A stretch of DNA of 5,710 bases from Actinomycetota bacterium (lineage in GTDB: Bacteria > Actinomycetota > Acidimicrobiia > Acidimicrobiales > SZUA-35). The notes under the pieces are model-generated. The model did no database searches. It was given only the letters and a program-made list of their open reading frames with translations, and had not been told where the DNA came from. Where the stretch lies: NCBI GenBank assembly GCA_027730885.1, contig JAQCHM010000226.1, positions 1-5,710 of the forward strand, given 5' to 3'. The position numbers and the translations under genes are program-made. Positions 5,647-5,710 of this stretch are shown here, in pieces; the stretch's first letter is position 1; every line of letters begins with the position of its first letter.

Positions 5647-5710
5647 TCATGTTCGGATCGCCGCATCCAGCACGCTGGCGTCGAACTGGAAGACCTTGGC
5701 CGCGTTGTCG
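5647..5710 (-). CDS. C-terminal end of a probable amidohydrolase (metal-dependent hydrolase), cut by right edge
   Basis: Only the last 20 codons and a TGA (5647-5649) are present, reading DNAAKVFQFDASVLDAAIRT. The 'NAAKVFxFD' pattern near a C-terminus is typical of the amidohydrolase-2 family (ACMSD / 4-oxalomesaconate hydratase / dicarboxylate-lactone hydrolase relatives), which commonly end in 'GNAARLFGFD' plus a short tail. That family often sits in aromatic-degradation clusters beside FAH-family enzymes, which fits here. The gene lies upstream of the FAH gene on the same strand, with a 94-base gap containing only the FAH ribosome site and a minor 4-bp hairpin. The short length limits confidence; the active site lies outside the window. 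Confidence 0.6.
   Translation of the reverse strand, partial: DNAAKVFQFDASVLDAAIRT

Overview
The window comes from a high-G+C bacterium. Codons end mostly in G or C, there are GTG starts with strong Shine-Dalgarno sequences, and genes are packed with short gaps. The protein families look actinobacterial (Mycobacterium-like or Acidimicrobiia-like), but the taxon is an inference from style, not from a marker gene. There are no RNA genes, insertion sequences, CRISPR arrays or phage genes.

Layout, left to right. (1) The N-terminal 136 codons of an FAD-dependent oxidoreductase of the fumarate reductase / 3-ketosteroid dehydrogenase type run off the left edge on the minus strand. (2) A complete acyl-CoA dehydrogenase lies just upstream of it on the same strand. 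(3) A 130-bp divergent spacer separates this pair from a plus-strand VOC (glyoxalase/dioxygenase-fold) protein with four beta-alpha-beta modules. (4) Convergent to that is a minus-strand alpha/beta hydrolase. (5) A second divergent spacer, 116 bp, leads to a plus-strand phosphotriesterase-family metal hydrolase whose reading frame is broken by a one-base shift near position 3862. (6) Convergent to that, across a perfect 10-bp hairpin, is a minus-strand fumarylacetoacetate hydrolase (FAH) family protein. It is preceded on the same strand by the last 20 codons of what looks like an amidohydrolase.

Taken together the genes look like a catabolic cluster. It has a flavin dehydrogenase and an acyl-CoA dehydrogenase to introduce double bonds, a VOC protein, and four hydrolases of C-C, ester or lactone type (alpha/beta, phosphotriesterase-like, FAH, amidohydrolase). 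That is the toolkit for opening and shortening a cyclic or aromatic carbon skeleton through CoA thioesters. The substrate cannot be read from the sequence. The genes are not one operon: strand changes four times in 5.7 kb, giving two divergent control regions and two convergent ends.

The most notable observation is the frameshift in the phosphotriesterase-like gene. The HxH metal motif is in one frame, while the carboxylated Lys, two His and the Asp are in another. I found no clearly new biological system; the rest is a plausible but ordinary accessory catabolic region.
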